Below, piece after piece: positions 7,820 to 14,650 of a stretch of DNA of 25,026 bases (position 1 is its first letter; each line of letters opens with the position of its first letter). Origin of the DNA: Actinomycetota bacterium (GTDB lineage: Bacteria > Actinomycetota > Nitriliruptoria > Nitriliruptorales > JAHWKO01); NCBI GenBank assembly GCA_019347855.1, contig JAHWKO010000026.1, positions 1-25,026 on the forward strand, written 5' to 3'. The position numbers and the translations under genes are program-made. Below the pieces are notes generated by a model, which was given only the letters and a program-made list of their open reading frames with translations, did not search any database and was not told where the DNA came from.

Positions 7820-10245
7820 GAACCGCCCTCCTCGGGTTCGAGCGCAGCCCGCAACGAGGTCACGACCTCGTCCGAGATCGCCGCGCTGCCCCCCGAGACC
7901 AGCAGCTTCGCGTCGGCCCAGTCCAGTCCGTCCACCCACTCCCGGCTGACGTCGGCGAGCGTCGCCGACGGGACGAGCAGGAGCGTGACGTCCAGCCGGG
8001 CAGCCAGCGCCCCAGCGCCGAGGCCGTCAGGGAACGCGTCACCCGTGGCCGTCAGCAGCGTGCCTGGCGGCGCCCCGTCCTCGCTCGCCACCTTCACGCT
8101 CGTGCCGTACCGGTTGTCGCCGGCGAGTCGACGCGTCTGGAACCCGGCCTCCTGGAGCTGGGTCTCCACCTCGGCCGGGATCACGACGGGACCCCCCACG
8201 AGCACCACCTGCGTCACGCCGAGCTGCTCGAGCTCCTGGGACGTGGCGTCGGGCAGGGTCTTGCCGGTGACCAGGACCGGCCACGGCGCTCCCGCTGCGG
8301 AGCGGCGGGCGGCCGTGCCGGAGATGGCCAGCGCATCCGGCCAGCTGCGGGGGTCGCCAGGGGCGCTGAACACGAGGTACGCGGCGTCCGTCGTGGCGTC
8401 CTCCGAGAACAGCCGGTCCGAGATCGCGGCAGCCGTCCCCACCCGGTCGGGTCCGGCGACCCGGTCGAGCGTCTCGACGCCAGCGGCTTCCAGTCCATCC
8501 GCCACCGCGGGCGTGAGCGCTTGCTCGCCGCCCAGCAGGTAGGCGGTCTTCGCGCCCAGCCGTTCGACCTCGGCCCTGATAGCGGGGTGCAGCGCGTCGC
8601 GGTAGGTGATCAGCAGCGGTGCGTCGAGCTTCCCGGCGAGGGTCGCCCCGGCCAGCGCATCCGCAGGATCGTCGGCACGAGCGACGACGATGGTCGCCGC
8701 GCCCTCCCCCCAGCCGTAGCGCGACATGGCGACCGAGGTGCCGATGCGGTTCTGCTCCTGCTGGTCGATCAACCGCGTGAACGGCACGTCCGACAGCGGA
8801 TGCACGTGGATCAGGCCGGAGAACACGCCCAGCTTCGAGCGCAGCTGCTCACCGGAGTACCAGCGGTGCACCACCGTGCCGGCGCTGTCGCGGCCGGTCG
8901 CGACCGCGCCATCCGGCGCCTTCGAATCTCCGTTGACGTCTCGGACCGTTGGCCGCCCCCCTTCACCGCGGTTCTCGATCGACAGCTCGATGAACTCCGC
9001 GAACCCGAACCTGCTCGCGAGCTCCTCGTCGGTGAAGCCGTTCGTCCAGCGCTGGCGGGGGTTGTCCGACCGAGCCTCCCAGTTCGAGGTGTCCACAGCC
9101 TGCAGGTACGGCACGTCGCTGCCCCACACGTCCGCTGCGGCATCGCTCCAGCCGCCGTGGGAGGACGAGTAGAACCCGTCCGCGACGGACGTGTTGCCGT
9201 CGCGGTCCGTGTACCTCATGACCCGACCGGCGGTGTCGTTCACGGCGCGCTTCCACGGCGCCTCGCCGTCACCGTTGTCGACGGTGGCGTCCGCGGCCTC
9301 CTTGTCCCACCCGCTGTAGTGCTGGTCGCGGACGGTGGCGTACAGGTGGCACCGACAGCGCTCCTTCGGGATGTCGGTCCGGATCCGGGCGTACGACCGG
9401 GCGGCGATCGCCTGCGCCTCCAACGACGCGGTCGGCCAGGACGACGGAACCTCGGCGAGTCCCCACAGGTAGCGCTCCATGGCGGAGTGCTGGTCGGTGC
9501 CGTCGATCTCCTGCACCACGAAGAGCTTGCCGCGACCGTCCTGGGCGGTCTCGGCGTACGAGTCGAACTCGGTCGCGCCCCACCGGACGGTCCGCTTCAA
9601 CCCCGGGACGTCGATCGTCACGACCGTCCCGTCGTGGTCGGCGATCAGCACGCTGTCCTTGTCGGCGCCGCGCCACACCTCGGCCCCGTCCCCGTTCAGG
9701 ACGTGGTAGACGCCCGAGGCGTCGCTGTAGACGCGCCAGGTCGCTCCCGCGGGCAGAGCGTCGGGGGGGGTGCACCGGTCCGGGTCGTCGGGGTACCGCG
9801 CGGGGTCGCACCCCTCCAATCGCCAGGTGACCGGGTCGGTGCCGCGGTTGGTGATGCTGGCGACACCACCGTTCGTGGACTGCACGCTCGGGTCGAGGAA
9901 CCCCACCCGGACCTCGGTGGGCATCTGGAACGGCTCGACGCGGACGCCGCGGTAGTAGGTGGTGAGGATCTGCTCGTGCGTGCAGCCGAGGCGGGCCGCG
10001 CCCTGCGCCCCGTACTGGCTCATCCCGACGCCGTGCCCCCAGCCACCGCCGGTGATGGCCACATCGTCCTCGGGGGCGATCTCACCCAGGTCCGGGTCGA
10101 ACGAGCGGTCGACGCCGCCAGCCGGCGGGCAGCTGTCCTGGGCCACCGCCGACGGGGCCACGGTCGCCACGAGCGTGCCGACGAGGGCGAGCACGGTGAC
10201 CAGGATCGCGAACCGACGCATCGACCTCATCCCCACCACGAGCAA
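7816..10245 (-). CDS. Secreted SpoIID/LytB-domain protein with three C-terminal CWB2 repeats
   Basis: The 809-residue product opens with a signal peptide: Arg-rich start, hydrophobic run FAILVTVLALVGTLVATVA, and probable cleavage after SAVAQ or nearby (about residue 36). ITGGGWGHGVGMSQYGAQGA at 64-82 and ITYY-like TTYYRGV follow. The second SpoIID block, AEVPSSWPTASLEAQAIAAR, is at 264-283, so the two conserved blocks occur in the order typical of actinobacterial members and opposite to Bacillus SpoIID. SpoIID relatives are lytic transglycosylases acting on peptidoglycan. Residues about 497-800 contain three CWB2 repeats (NRIGTSVAMS, DRVGTAAAIS, NRYGTSVKVA, each followed by an LVGG/LLGG-type strand), which hold proteins on wall glycopolymers. 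ATG at 10245 is the longest start; ATGs at 10230 and 10221 are also possible. It is the first gene of a two-gene unit. Confidence 0.9.
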   Translation of the reverse strand: MLVVGMRSMRRFAILVTVLALVGTLVATVAPSAVAQDSCPPAGGVDRSFDPDLGEIAPEDDVAITGGGWGHGVGMSQYGAQGAARLGCTHEQILTTYYRGVRVEPFQMPTEVRVGFLDPSVQSTNGGVASITNRGTDPVTWRLEGCDPARYPDDPDRCTPPDALPAGATWRVYSDASGVYHVLNGDGAEVWRGADKDSVLIADHDGTVVTIDVPGLKRTVRWGATEFDSYAETAQDGRGKLFVVQEIDGTDQHSAMERYLWGLAEVPSSWPTASLEAQAIAARSYARIRTDIPKERCRCHLYATVRDQHYSGWDKEAADATVDNGDGEAPWKRAVNDTAGRVMRYTDRDGNTSVADGFYSSSHGGWSDAAADVWGSDVPYLQAVDTSNWEARSDNPRQRWTNGFTDEELASRFGFAEFIELSIENRGEGGRPTVRDVNGDSKAPDGAVATGRDSAGTVVHRWYSGEQLRSKLGVFSGLIHVHPLSDVPFTRLIDQQEQNRIGTSVAMSRYGWGEGAATIVVARADDPADALAGATLAGKLDAPLLITYRDALHPAIRAEVERLGAKTAYLLGGEQALTPAVADGLEAAGVETLDRVAGPDRVGTAAAISDRLFSEDATTDAAYLVFSAPGDPRSWPDALAISGTAARRSAAGAPWPVLVTGKTLPDATSQELEQLGVTQVVLVGGPVVIPAEVETQLQEAGFQTRRLAGDNRYGTSVKVASEDGAPPGTLLTATGDAFPDGLGAGALAARLDVTLLLVPSATLADVSREWVDGLDWADAKLLVSGGSAAISDEVVTSLRAALEPEEGGS
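7827..7832 (-). promoter_or_regulatory. Shine-Dalgarno AGGAGG that selects the CTG start at 7819
   Basis: On the minus strand AGGAGG is followed by 7 bases and then CTG (7819-7817). It lies inside the last codons of the upstream gene, as expected for a translationally coupled pair, and no ATG, GTG or TTG is suitably placed downstream of it. Confidence 0.55.
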
Positions 10246-10265
10246 CGATGTTTCACAACGTCAAC

Positions 10266-10271
10266 AGGCTA
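10266..10271 (-). promoter_or_regulatory. Putative -10 box TAGCCT for the SpoIID-CWB2 gene
   Basis: TAGCCT on the minus strand fits TANNNT. It lies in an AT-rich island (about 10246-10275) within otherwise very GC-rich DNA, and predicts a leader of roughly 15-40 bases depending on which ATG is used. Confidence 0.3.
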
Positions 10272-10303
10272 ACGGAGCACCTGGCGTGTGCCGCGGTGGT
10301 TCC

Positions 10304-10333
10304 CCCGTCCCCTCGGAGTGTCGACGCGACGGG
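10304..10333 (-). terminator. Weak hairpin downstream of the rhamnose operon
   Basis: CCCGTC (10304-10309) can pair with GACGGG (10328-10333) across an 18-base loop, 24 bases past the stop of the nucleotidyltransferase gene. The stem is short and there is no U-tract, so this is only a possible transcription end. Confidence 0.2.
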
Positions 10334-10356
10334 CTCGCGGGTTGAGAGGCTGGCCG

Positions 10357-11502
10357 TCAAGCGCGCGACCAGCCGTCCTCCTCCGAGTACGCGAGGTCCC
10401 GGGGACCGGGTCGTCGCTCGTCGTCCGCGAGGACCTCGCCCTCCCCCACCTCGGCCTCGGCTCCCAGCACGACACCGCGACCCAGCTTCGCGCCCGCACC
10501 GATCCGCGAGTCGCGCCCGGCGATCAGCTCGGAGACCGCGACGTCCGTGCCGACCTCGACCCCGTCATGCAGGACGCTGTCGCGCAGCACCACCCCCGTC
10601 TCGATCCGTGCGTCGCGCCCGACGACGGTGTTCGGTCCGATCGTGGCCCCGGCCGCGATCGTGGCGCCTTCGAGCACCAGCACCGGCCCTTGGATCGTCG
10701 CCCCGGACGTGACGTCGGCACCCGCGGCGATCCGCACCCCATCCTCGCCCGGGGGGACATCCCGCAGCGACGGCCAGTCGAGCTCCCCCTGGAGCGCGGA
10801 GCGGTGCCCCTGGAGGTAGCGCTCGGGCGTGCCGAGGTCCTGCCACGCGCCCTCCCAGACGAAGCCCTCGACGCGTCCGCCGCGATCGAGCAGCGCCGGG
10901 AACACGTCCCGCTCGAACGACAGCCGTCCCTCGGGGTGGGCCAGCATCACCTCGGGTTCGAGCACGTAGGTGCCGGCGTTGACCGCGTTCTGTCCCGGCA
11001 GGGTCCCGGGGTCGGGCTTCTCCACGAAGCGGGTGATCCGCGTCCCATCTCGGACGGCGACCCCGTACGACGAGGTGTCCTCGACCTCGGTCAGCACGAG
11101 CGTCGCCTCCGCGCCGCTGTCCCGGTGGCGGGCGAACACGGCGCGGTAGTCGACGTCCGTGAGGATGTCACCGTTCAGCACGGCCACCGCCCGGTCGAAG
11201 GTGTCAGCGACGGCCCTGACGCCCCCCGCGGTGTCGAGCGGCTCGGGCTCGGGCACCGTCGAGATGTCGATCCCGAGGCGTTCCGCGAGCGGACGCACCG
11301 CCTCGAACGGTGCGGTGTCGGAGCCGACGATGAGGTGCACGTGACGGATGCCGGCGTCGGCCAGGCGACGGATGACCCCTTCCAGGAACGGGGCGCCGCA
11401 GAACGGCACCAACGGTTTCGGCAGGCCGCGGGTGAGCGGCTGCAACCGTGTCCCGCGGCCGCCGGCCACGATCAACGCGTCTTCGATCGGTCGGTCACTC
11501 AC
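10357..11502 (-). CDS. Sugar-1-phosphate nucleotidyltransferase (GDP-mannose pyrophosphorylase-like) with left-handed beta-helix tail
   Basis: The 381-residue protein makes a nucleotide-sugar from a sugar 1-phosphate and an NTP. The signature IVAGGRGTRLQPLTRGLPKP sits at 11-30. LNGDILTDVDY (near 108) gives the metal-binding Asp, and FVEKPDPG, NAGTYVLEP and WQDLGTPERYLQG follow. From about 258 the sequence changes to hexapeptide repeats (GATIQGPVLV, GATIAAGATIGPNTVVG, GVVLRDSVLHDGVEVG), a left-handed beta-helix that usually drives oligomerisation. The closest match I know by architecture and context is M. tuberculosis Rv3264c (called ManB or RmlA2), also next to wbbL, which suggests GDP-mannose formation. 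The base and sugar are not proven. GTG start with GGAGGAG upstream; it overlaps the preceding gene by 8 bases and is last in the operon. Confidence 0.87.
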   Translation of the reverse strand: MSDRPIEDALIVAGGRGTRLQPLTRGLPKPLVPFCGAPFLEGVIRRLADAGIRHVHLIVGSDTAPFEAVRPLAERLGIDISTVPEPEPLDTAGGVRAVADTFDRAVAVLNGDILTDVDYRAVFARHRDSGAEATLVLTEVEDTSSYGVAVRDGTRITRFVEKPDPGTLPGQNAVNAGTYVLEPEVMLAHPEGRLSFERDVFPALLDRGGRVEGFVWEGAWQDLGTPERYLQGHRSALQGELDWPSLRDVPPGEDGVRIAAGADVTSGATIQGPVLVLEGATIAAGATIGPNTVVGRDARIETGVVLRDSVLHDGVEVGTDVAVSELIAGRDSRIGAGAKLGRGVVLGAEAEVGEGEVLADDERRPGPRDLAYSEEDGWSRA

Positions 11503-12382
11503 CGGTGGGGCTCCTCCCCTGTCGGACGCCAGCGACCACGCCCCAGATCAGGACCAACCCGACCCACACGGCCAGGCCGAGTCGGACGAGGGGCCGCAGG
11601 AGTCGTCCCGGGCCTCGGTCGTACACGCGACCGTAGAAGCGGTCGAGGCTGCGCGCGTGCTCGATGACCATGGCCGCGCGGCGCCGCTGCGTCGACGCCC
11701 CGACGTGGTGCACCACCTCCGCAGATGGCTCGTACCGGATGCGCCACCCGGCTTGCCGGAGCCGGTAGCCCAGATCGACGTCCTCGACGTACATGAAGTA
11801 CCCGGGATCGAAGCCCCCGACGACGGTGAACGCCTCGCGCCGGACGCCCAGGGCGCAGCCCGACAGCCAGTCGACGTCCCGCGGTTCCCGCGGGTCCAGG
11901 TCGCTCATCCGGTAGGCGCGGGTCCACGGGTTCTGGGGGAACCAGAGCCCGAGGAGCGCGTGACCGACCGCCTGACGCATCGTCGGGAACCGTCGCGCGC
12001 TGGCCTGGGGACGCCCGTCCGGGTAGCGCACCATCGGCCCGATCGCCCCGGCGTCCGGGTAGGCCTCGAAAGACTCGGCGAGCCGCTCGACCGACCCCGG
12101 AGCGAACCGCGTGTCGGCGTTCGCCACGACGATGTAGGGCGCCTCGGTCCTGGCGATCCCGACGTTGGCGGCGCGCCCGTACCCCACGTTGGACAGCTCC
12201 ACGACCGTGACCTCCGGGTGCGCCACGCGGACGGCCTCGGCGGTCCCGTCGGTCGACCCGGAGTCGACCAGGACCACCTGCGATGCCCCCGCGGGCTCGA
12301 GCGTCGCGAGACAGCCGAGGGCCTCGTCGCGCGTCTCGTGCGTGACGATCACCACCGCGACCTGCGGGGAGCTCACCGTCAC
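11495..12382 (-). CDS. wbbL: WbbL-type rhamnosyltransferase (GT2)
   Basis: The 295-residue product resembles mycobacterial WbbL, which adds L-rhamnose from dTDP-rhamnose to GlcNAc-diphospho-polyprenol and so starts the linker joining galactan to peptidoglycan. Visible GT2 features are VVIVTHETRDEALGCL, VDSGSTDGT (39-47), ANADT at 87-91, LWFPQNPWTRAYR (146-158), VDWLSGCALGVRREAF and VGGFDPGYFMYVEDVDLGYR (188-207), then YEPSAEVVHH. The NPWTRAYR, WLSG and YFMYVEDVDLG segments match WbbL closely as I recall it. A hydrophobic helix near 260-285 may hold the C-terminus at the membrane. GTG at 12382 overlaps the upstream stop as GTGA; a second GTG two codons on is possible. Neighbouring rmlA, rmlB and rmlD would make its donor. 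The linker role is inferred; other rhamnose polymers remain possible. Confidence 0.85.
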   Translation of the reverse strand: MTVSSPQVAVVIVTHETRDEALGCLATLEPAGASQVVLVDSGSTDGTAEAVRVAHPEVTVVELSNVGYGRAANVGIARTEAPYIVVANADTRFAPGSVERLAESFEAYPDAGAIGPMVRYPDGRPQASARRFPTMRQAVGHALLGLWFPQNPWTRAYRMSDLDPREPRDVDWLSGCALGVRREAFTVVGGFDPGYFMYVEDVDLGYRLRQAGWRIRYEPSAEVVHHVGASTQRRRAAMVIEHARSLDRFYGRVYDRGPGRLLRPLVRLGLAVWVGLVLIWGVVAGVRQGRSPTGE

Positions 12383-12756
12383 CGCTGCCCGATACCGACC
12401 AGCGAGATCCCCAGCATGATGAGCACGACGCCCGCCCACACCAGGCCACTGGGGCGTTCGTGGAGCACGAAGTAGCTGAACGCGATGATGAGCACGTACG
12501 ACAGGCTCACCGCCGGGTACGCCGTCGAGAGCGGGACGCGGGACAGGGTCAGCAACCAGAACACCGCGGACAGACCGAACACGGCGAGCCCGCCGACGAC
12601 CTGCCACGTGGTGAGCATCCGCGCGACCAGCCCGGTGGCGCCGGCGGCGCCCAGCACCTCGCTGAACTCGCCGACCTCGGTCATCCCCGCCTTGAGCAGC
12701 AGCTGGCCCGACGTCGCCAGGCCGATCGAGGTGATCAACAGCACGACGGTGCTCAC
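12379..12756 (-). CDS. Small four-helix SMR/EamA-type membrane protein in the rhamnose operon
   Basis: The product has 125 residues and is almost entirely four hydrophobic helices, roughly 2-22, 47-68, 74-95 and 101-121. QLLLKAGM in helix 1 and STAYPAVSLSYVLIIAFSYF in helix 3 resemble the small multidrug resistance and ArnE/ArnF (aminoarabinose-phospholipid flippase) groups of the drug/metabolite transporter superfamily. GTG at 12756 overlaps the rmlD stop as GTGA and has GGAGGA five bases upstream; its own stop overlaps the wbbL start. This tight coupling between rhamnose synthesis and a rhamnosyltransferase makes a lipid-linked-sugar translocation role more attractive than drug export, but that is inference. 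The usual SMR membrane Glu (in helix 1) is not evident, which also argues against a classical drug pump. Confidence 0.78.
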   Translation of the reverse strand: MSTVVLLITSIGLATSGQLLLKAGMTEVGEFSEVLGAAGATGLVARMLTTWQVVGGLAVFGLSAVFWLLTLSRVPLSTAYPAVSLSYVLIIAFSYFVLHERPSGLVWAGVVLIMLGISLVGIGQR

Positions 12757-13646
12757 GGGGATCCTCCGGTCTGGGTCTTCTCGGGACTGGTGTCGAGCTC
12801 CGCCAGCATGCGCGCGAGCCCGTCCCGCCAGTGCGGCATCTCGCGCAGGCCGGACAGGACGCTGTGCCGCTCGCTCAGGACCGAGTAGCTCGGGCGGGGC
12901 GCGGGACGATCCAGCTCGTCGCTGGAGATCCGGGTGAGGTCGACGTCGACCCCGGCCAGCTCGTACGTGGCCTCGGCGAGGTCGTACCAGGAGCAGGTCC
13001 CGCTGTTCGTGCGGTGGAAGGTGCCGTAGCGCCCCGTCACGGACAGCTCCCGGATGGCGGCCGCGAGGTCTCGAGTGAACGTCGGCGAGCCGACCTGGTC
13101 GTCGACCACCCGCGCCTCGCCCTGCTCGCGCCCCACGCGCAGCATCGTCCGCACGAAGTTGCTCCCGCGCGCGCCGCACACCCACGCGGTCCGGACGATG
13201 TGGTGCTCTCGCAGGGTCTCGCGGAGGAGGCGTTCACCGGCTGCTTTCGACGCGCCGTAGGCGTTCAGGGGATCGATCGGGTCGAACTCCGTGTACGGGC
13301 GGGGCTCACCGTCCGCGTCCCGGGGGGCGGTGCCGTCGAACACGTAGTCGGTGGAGACGTAGACCATCGTTGCGCGGGCCAGCCGGCACGCGCGGGCGAC
13401 CCACCACGTCCCCAGGGCGTTGATCCGGTGAGCGCGGTCGGGGTCCCGCTGGCAGCCGTCGACGTCGGTCCAGGCTGCAGCGTGCACGACCAGGTCGGGC
13501 TCGTGATCCCGGACGGCCGCGACGATCGCTGGCTCGTCGGCGACGTCGAGGTCCGCGTGCGTCAGGCCGACCACGTCGTGGTCGTCGAAGGCATCGAGCA
13601 GGTCGAGGCCGAGCTGGCCTCCTGCTCCCGTGATGAGGACCTGCAC
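12753..13646 (-). CDS. rmlD: dTDP-4-dehydrorhamnose reductase
   Basis: This extended short-chain dehydrogenase performs the last step of dTDP-L-rhamnose synthesis, reducing dTDP-4-keto-L-rhamnose with NAD(P)H in the cytoplasm. In the 297 residues the nucleotide-binding motif ITGAGGQLG is at 5-13. VVHAAAWTDVDGCQRDP (53-69) is typical of RmlD, STDYVFDG is at 98-105, and the catalytic YGASK gives Tyr130 and Lys134. VVDDQVGSPTFTRDLA (near 175) is another RmlD block. GTG at 13646 lies 3 bases after the rmlB stop. A run of basic and acidic residues after residue 280 forms a short tail that ends over the next gene's start. Neighbours rmlB and rmlA supply its pathway; the epimerase rmlC is not in the window. 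Confidence 0.93.
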   Translation of the reverse strand: MQVLITGAGGQLGLDLLDAFDDHDVVGLTHADLDVADEPAIVAAVRDHEPDLVVHAAAWTDVDGCQRDPDRAHRINALGTWWVARACRLARATMVYVSTDYVFDGTAPRDADGEPRPYTEFDPIDPLNAYGASKAAGERLLRETLREHHIVRTAWVCGARGSNFVRTMLRVGREQGEARVVDDQVGSPTFTRDLAAAIRELSVTGRYGTFHRTNSGTCSWYDLAEATYELAGVDVDLTRISSDELDRPAPRPSYSVLSERHSVLSGLREMPHWRDGLARMLAELDTSPEKTQTGGSP

Positions 13647-13649
13647 GGC

Positions 13650-14648
13650 TCAGCCCGACAGACCGCGACGGTCGGACGCGCCCTGCTCCTTGAGGGGACG
13701 CCACCACCACTCGTTGTCCCGGTACCACTCGACGGTGGCGTCCAGCGCCTGGTCGAACGACAGCTCGGGCTCCCACCCCAGCTCGCGGATCCTGGCGGTG
13801 TCGACCGAGTACCGCAGATCGTGCCCCGGCCGGTCGGCGACGAACTCGATCATCTCGTCGCCGGCGTCGAACCGGTCGAGGATCGCGTAGGTGAGCTCCT
13901 CGTTGCTCATCTCGTTCCCGGCGCCCACGTTGTAGACGGTCCCCGGCTCGCCCTCGGTCAGCACCAGCCACTGGGCGGCGGCGTTGTCGACGACGTAGAG
14001 CCAGTCCCGCACGTTGCTGCCGTCGCCGTACAGGGGGACCTTGCGGCCGTCCATGAGGTTGGTCGTGAAGAGCGGGATGACCTTCTCGGGGTAGTGGTAC
14101 GGGCCGAAGTTGTTGGTGGTCCTGGTGACGAGGATCGGGTAGTCGTACGTCTCGCGGTACGCCCGCGCGAGCAGGTCCGCCGCGGCCTTGGATGCCGAGT
14201 AGGGGCTGTTGGGTTCCAGCGGATCGGTCTCGTGGAACGAGCCGGGTTCGGCGATCGATCCGTACACCTCGTCGGTGGAGATATGGAGGAACCGCTCGAC
14301 GTCGTGCGTGCGAGCGGCGTCGAAGACCGCCCCAGCGCCGGTGACGTTCGTCCGCAGGAACTCGGTGGGACCCTCGATCGAGCGATCGACGTGGGACTCC
14401 GCGGCGAAGTTCACGACCGCGTCGTGGCCAGGGACGAGCTCGTCGAGGTGCCGGGCGTCGCAGATGTCGCCCTTCACGAACGTGTAGCGGTCGGCGAACC
14501 GGTCCTCGATGTCGCGCAGGCTCGCCGGGTTCCCGGCGTAGGTGAGCGCGTCGAGGTTGGTGATCGTGGCGACGTTTGTGTGTTCGAGGACCCACCGGAT
14601 GAAGTTCGATCCGATGAAGCCCGCTCCCCCGGTGACCAGGATGCGCAT
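13650..14648 (-). CDS. rmlB: dTDP-glucose 4,6-dehydratase
   Basis: RmlB converts dTDP-glucose to dTDP-4-keto-6-deoxyglucose using bound NAD+. The 332-residue protein has the Rossmann motif TGGAGFIGSN at 6-15, NLDALTYAGN (31-40), and FAAESHVDRSI (81-91). The catalytic STDEVYG gives Thr125, Asp126 and Glu127; YSASK gives Tyr150 and Lys154. TRTTNNFGPYHYPEKVIPLF (substrate binding) and YGDGSNVRDWLYV complete the family pattern. The frame stays open far upstream, but ATG at 14648 is the right start because it gives the standard MRILVTGGAGFIG N-terminus, lies 2 bases after the rmlA stop, and has GGTGGGG 8 bases upstream. Length is normal for the family. It is the middle gene of an rmlA-rmlB-rmlD set. 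Confidence 0.95.
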   Translation of the reverse strand: MRILVTGGAGFIGSNFIRWVLEHTNVATITNLDALTYAGNPASLRDIEDRFADRYTFVKGDICDARHLDELVPGHDAVVNFAAESHVDRSIEGPTEFLRTNVTGAGAVFDAARTHDVERFLHISTDEVYGSIAEPGSFHETDPLEPNSPYSASKAAADLLARAYRETYDYPILVTRTTNNFGPYHYPEKVIPLFTTNLMDGRKVPLYGDGSNVRDWLYVVDNAAAQWLVLTEGEPGTVYNVGAGNEMSNEELTYAILDRFDAGDEMIEFVADRPGHDLRYSVDTARIRELGWEPELSFDQALDATVEWYRDNEWWWRPLKEQGASDRRGLSG

Positions 14649-14650
14649 GA

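Noticed and set aside
7747..10272. 841-codon + frame over the SpoIID-CWB2 gene
   Set aside because: It is an antisense shadow: Arg/Gly/Val-rich with no motif, while the minus strand encodes a signal peptide, SpoIID blocks and CWB2 repeats.
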